DNA of 64,000 nt. Origin: Schlesneria sp. DSM 10557 (lineage in GTDB: Bacteria; Planctomycetota; Planctomycetia; Planctomycetales; Planctomycetaceae). The position numbers and the translations under genes were made by a program. Below the pieces are notes generated by a model. The model saw nothing but the letters and a program-made list of their open reading frames with translations. It was not told the DNA's origin and ran no database searches. Location: positions 3,534,001 to 3,598,000 of the forward strand of contig NZ_CP124747.1 in the NCBI RefSeq assembly GCF_041860085.1, given 5' to 3'. This document shows positions 62,870-64,000 of the stretch, piece by piece. Numbering within the stretch: the stretch's first letter is position 1; each line of letters starts with the position of its first letter.

Positions 62870-64000
62870 TCACGCATTTTGTGCGGAGGAATCTTCGGCG
62901 GCGATTTTGGCACGGGCCTTCCACAACGACTCCAGAACTGCCTCGACATAGCGTTCTTCGGCGAAAGGACTGAGGAGATAACTTTTCAGAGCGACGATCG
63001 GCTCGCCATATTCGCTTTCGCAGTAGCAGTCGGTCAGCGAAATGACGACCCCTTCGCCGTTGAGCGCGTCTGCCTGGACCAGGTGATAAATGCGGCGATT
63101 GTATTCGTTGTGGGCCCGCAACTGGTCGCGGCAGGATTCGTCCTTCTGTTCCTCCTCGGTCACGCTGAACGTGTCGACACCATCCGGATAAACCCGGAAC
63201 AACGTCACCGGACCGAAATTTCCCCGGTTGACCACGGTCGTCGCTGCATGTCCTTCCAGGTGCTCCCGCAGTTCTTCCGCCATGGAAACCGCATGGCCCA
63301 GCAGCGAGCGCAGACCGTCCTTACCAAACAGCCGCAGATTCGCCAGAGCGGCCATCGGCGGACTTCCACCCCGCGTTGTCTCAAGCGTGTACCGCCCGGG
63401 GTGATAGTGTCCGTCATGAAACAGGTAAGGCGTGTCAGACTGTTTCCGCGTGATCAATTCCAGATCGGCCGAATTCTTCACCAGAAACAGACTGGAAACG
63501 TAGGGAGTGAACCCTGTCTTGTGGAAGTCGATTCCGACTGAATCCGCCAGGGGAAGTTCCTGAATCCGCCGGCGCGTTCCGGCCAGGGCCCGCACCGTTC
63601 GATGCCGAAAGCCCAGTGGATTGACCGCAAAATTGTAATCGTTGAACACCGACCACGCCCAACCAATCACCGCATCGGCATGAATATGCGGGTGGTAGTC
63701 GAGTTGAAACTCCTTCACCAGACCTTCGCGAATCTCGTGAAGAGCCTTCAAATCATCCAGACCAAAGTGGTCGGTCGTCCCCATTGTCGCGATGATCGCT
63801 GCAATTTTCCCCCCGCTGGCGAGGATCTCGCGAGCCTTGTCTTCCAGTAACTCAGGAAGGATCTCATTTTCCGCTGAACAGGGAATCTTGATCACACTCT
63901 CACGCCCCATCCCCAGCCAGTTCGCCACGGTGAGACAGGCATAGTGGGCTCGCTCTGAACAGATGATATAAGCTCGTTCGCGGATCCCCTGCTGGGCTGT
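62870..64000 (-). CDS. PLP-dependent group II decarboxylase-like protein (5' end outside window)
   Basis: At least 376 residues. HYACLTVANWLGMGRESVIKIP, IIATMGTTDHFGLDD, HIHADAVIGWAW (Asp contacting the pyridine N), and SVGIDFHKTGFTPY with the Schiff-base Lys. A glutamate/tyrosine/aromatic amino acid decarboxylase relative; substrate not assigned. The frame is open to the window end. Confidence 0.85.
   Translation of the reverse strand, partial: TAQQGIRERAYIICSERAHYACLTVANWLGMGRESVIKIPCSAENEILPELLEDKAREILASGGKIAAIIATMGTTDHFGLDDLKALHEIREGLVKEFQLDYHPHIHADAVIGWAWSVFNDYNFAVNPLGFRHRTVRALAGTRRRIQELPLADSVGIDFHKTGFTPYVSSLFLVKNSADLELITRKQSDTPYLFHDGHYHPGRYTLETTRGGSPPMAALANLRLFGKDGLRSLLGHAVSMAEELREHLEGHAATTVVNRGNFGPVTLFRVYPDGVDTFSVTEEEQKDESCRDQLRAHNEYNRRIYHLVQADALNGEGVVISLTDCYCESEYGEPIVALKSYLLSPFAEERYVEAVLESLWKARAKIAAEDSSAQNA

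Overview
The window looks like a stretch of a moderately GC-rich planctomycete chromosome (Planctomycetota, probably Planctomycetales) carrying one complete integrated prophage. The planctomycete call rests on recall of protein types: a secretin-N-domain protein with a Gly-rich tail and no secretin pore, an HTH plus receiver-domain protein, an orphan GGQ release-factor-like protein and a TIGR04255-type protein. No marker gene in the window fixes the genus.

Left host flank (1-14338). It holds a partial FAD-linked oxidase, an orphan GGQ protein, a single-domain response regulator, a TIGR04255-type protein, trpS, an ArnT-like glycosyltransferase followed by a three-gene membrane-protein operon, two small unknown genes, an ArsR/SRPBCC pair with a visible twin operator, and katG. 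A broken Fic-type gene and a non-coding element, possibly mobile-element debris, lie next to the left attachment site.

Prophage (14339-53029, 38.6 kb). A perfect 48-bp direct repeat bounds it. The right copy is the 3' part of an intact tRNA-Asp(GTC); the left copy still has the tRNA's old terminator beside it. Almost all phage genes are on the minus strand and read from right to left. From 52.9 to 43.5 kb: XRE regulator, tyrosine recombinase, 5'-3' exonuclease, CsrA homologue, ASCH protein, replication-type protein, many small genes and a deoxyribosyltransferase-like protein. Then a FliA-like sigma factor (42.2 kb) directly precedes the packaging, head and tail genes: large terminase, lambda-type portal, gpW-like protein, protease/scaffold, Bbp17-type major capsid, beta-helix tailspikes, an envelope/secreted-protein cassette, connector and terminator proteins, tail tube, tail chaperone with a probable -1 frameshift extension, tape measure, tail hub. 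A second recombinase lies near the left end. It is a siphovirus-like temperate phage.

The most unusual features are: a phage sigma-28-like factor together with a phage CsrA, two global regulators that in bacteria act on motility; a family of 28-bp inverted repeats in gaps and at gene ends of the early region; a nested stem structure and a possible small RNA between recombinase and repressor; a 28-bp perfect palindrome; and a tail chaperone extension frame that has no start codon.

Right host flank (53030-64000). It holds pepT, a large secreted secretin-N-domain protein whose frame is broken at two five-base G runs, an HTH-receiver regulator, a ribF/FIST-domain gene pair with an ATGA overlap, and a partial PLP-dependent decarboxylase.
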